6,990 nt of DNA from Lachnospiraceae bacterium. Lineage in GTDB: Bacteria; Bacillota; Clostridia; Lachnospirales; Lachnospiraceae. The translations under genes were made by a program, and so were the position numbers. How positions within the stretch are numbered: position 1 is the first letter of the stretch; each line of letters opens with the position of its first letter. Under the pieces are notes generated by a model. It was not told the origin of the DNA, did not search any database, and saw nothing but the letters and a program-made list of their open reading frames with translations. Where the stretch lies: assembly GCA_017961385.1 (NCBI GenBank), contig JAGCXJ010000303.1, positions 1 to 6,990 on the forward strand. The letters are read 5' to 3'. Shown piece after piece: positions 6,416 through 6,990 of the stretch.

Positions 6416-6990
6416 CGTTACCCAAAAGATATCATTCAAAAATCTTTGCCTTATATGTCTGCTGTATTCGGCTTTTTTTACATTCTGCCTGTATCACAAC
6501 GATCTGGGTCTGGCTTATCCTTTATTTGTAGCTGGGACCATAGGCTTTTTCATATATTATATGAGAAAGATGAATAATAGCATAAAGAGATTCTCGATAT
6601 TCTATATCGTAGCGATATGTCTGCTCGGTATTGATATATGCATAAGCGCAAGCTATGTACTTGCAGCATTTAACTGCTTTTTTATTTTCATTCTCTTTTC
6701 CATGCTGTTTTTATACAATATCTATGATGACAGTACATGGGATGCGGGAAGATATTTTAGCGCCATCATTGAATTCGTAATGACAGCTATAGGTTTTGTG
6801 TTCAGACCTTTTAAGGATTTTTCGGCCGCATGTAAAAAGGAAGGCATTCATGAGGCAGACGATAATAAAGATGCAGATCCACAACAGAAAAAGAATATCT
6901 GGTATATCCTGACCGGACTGGCAATATCTATACCGCTTGTGTGTGTTATACTGCCTCTTTTGATATCATCTGACATCATTTTCTCAAACA
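6408..6990 (+). CDS. Multi-pass membrane protein, DUF4153-like, 3'-truncated by window edge
   Basis: An open frame starts at ATG 6408 inside the end of the HTH gene and runs to the window edge without a stop, giving 194 codons. Hydrophobic segments lie at about 11-29, 36-52, 64-80, 84-104, perhaps 117-133, and 163-188. A charged, hydrophilic stretch (about 140-163, with KKEGIHEADDNKDADPQQKK) is probably a cytoplasmic loop. Patterns such as YPLFVAGTIGF (37-47), FLYNIYDDSTWDAGRY (101-116) and the FRPFKDFSA segment (132-140) recall the DUF4153 family, whose members often run to about 500 aa or more. I recognise this only by pattern. No catalytic motif is visible. The gene is presumably co-transcribed with the DUF2975 and HTH genes. 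The family has no established biochemical function that I can name. The frame agrees with the strong RBS and with uninterrupted hydrophobic coding content. Confidence 0.85.
   Translation, partial: MNSVTQKISFKNLCLICLLYSAFFTFCLYHNDLGLAYPLFVAGTIGFFIYYMRKMNNSIKRFSIFYIVAICLLGIDICISASYVLAAFNCFFIFILFSMLFLYNIYDDSTWDAGRYFSAIIEFVMTAIGFVFRPFKDFSAACKKEGIHEADDNKDADPQQKKNIWYILTGLAISIPLVCVILPLLISSDIIFSN

Overview
This window comes from a low-to-moderate GC Gram-positive bacterium, most likely a member of the Clostridia and probably Lachnospiraceae. The basis is the gene order rsmB-rlmN-prpC-prkC-rsgA, strong purine-rich ribosome binding sites, frequent AGA/AGG and ATA codons, and TTG start codons. Genus is not resolvable from sequence reading alone. 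All genes are on the + strand.

Positions 1-5526 hold a tightly packed housekeeping operon already running at the left edge. It begins with the C-terminal two thirds of the 16S rRNA m5C methyltransferase RsmB. Next come the 23S rRNA/tRNA m2A methyltransferase RlmN, the PP2C-type Ser/Thr phosphatase PrpC/Stp, the PASTA Ser/Thr kinase PrkC, and the ribosome-assembly GTPase RsgA. RsmB and RlmN overlap by 8 nt, PrpC and PrkC by 4 nt (ATGA), and PrkC and RsgA are 9 nt apart. The one larger internal gap (1769-1822) carries a long imperfect hairpin that includes the rlmN stop codon and ends in a short T run. It may set the ratio of upstream to downstream transcripts. The operon ends at a clear intrinsic terminator (5563-5591). 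The rpe and thiN genes that often follow rsgA in related genomes are absent here. Functionally the operon joins rRNA modification, ribosome maturation and cell-wall-sensing phosphorylation. PrkC and PrpC are antagonists, and RsgA is a known PrkC substrate in Bacillus.

Positions 5592-6990 form a second, independent unit with its own strong promoter: TTGACA, a 17-bp spacer and an extended -10. The -10 is embedded in the 10-bp palindrome TGGTATACCA. The unit encodes a four-helix DUF2975 (YoaS-like) membrane protein, a 73-aa Cro/C1-type helix-turn-helix protein (YozG-like), and the N-terminal 194 residues of a multi-pass membrane protein resembling the DUF4153 family. That last gene is open to the right edge. 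This trio has no well-defined function and is the most interesting part of the window: a compact regulator/membrane-protein module, possibly with an operator on its own promoter.

I saw no tRNA, rRNA, CRISPR array, insertion sequence or riboswitch.
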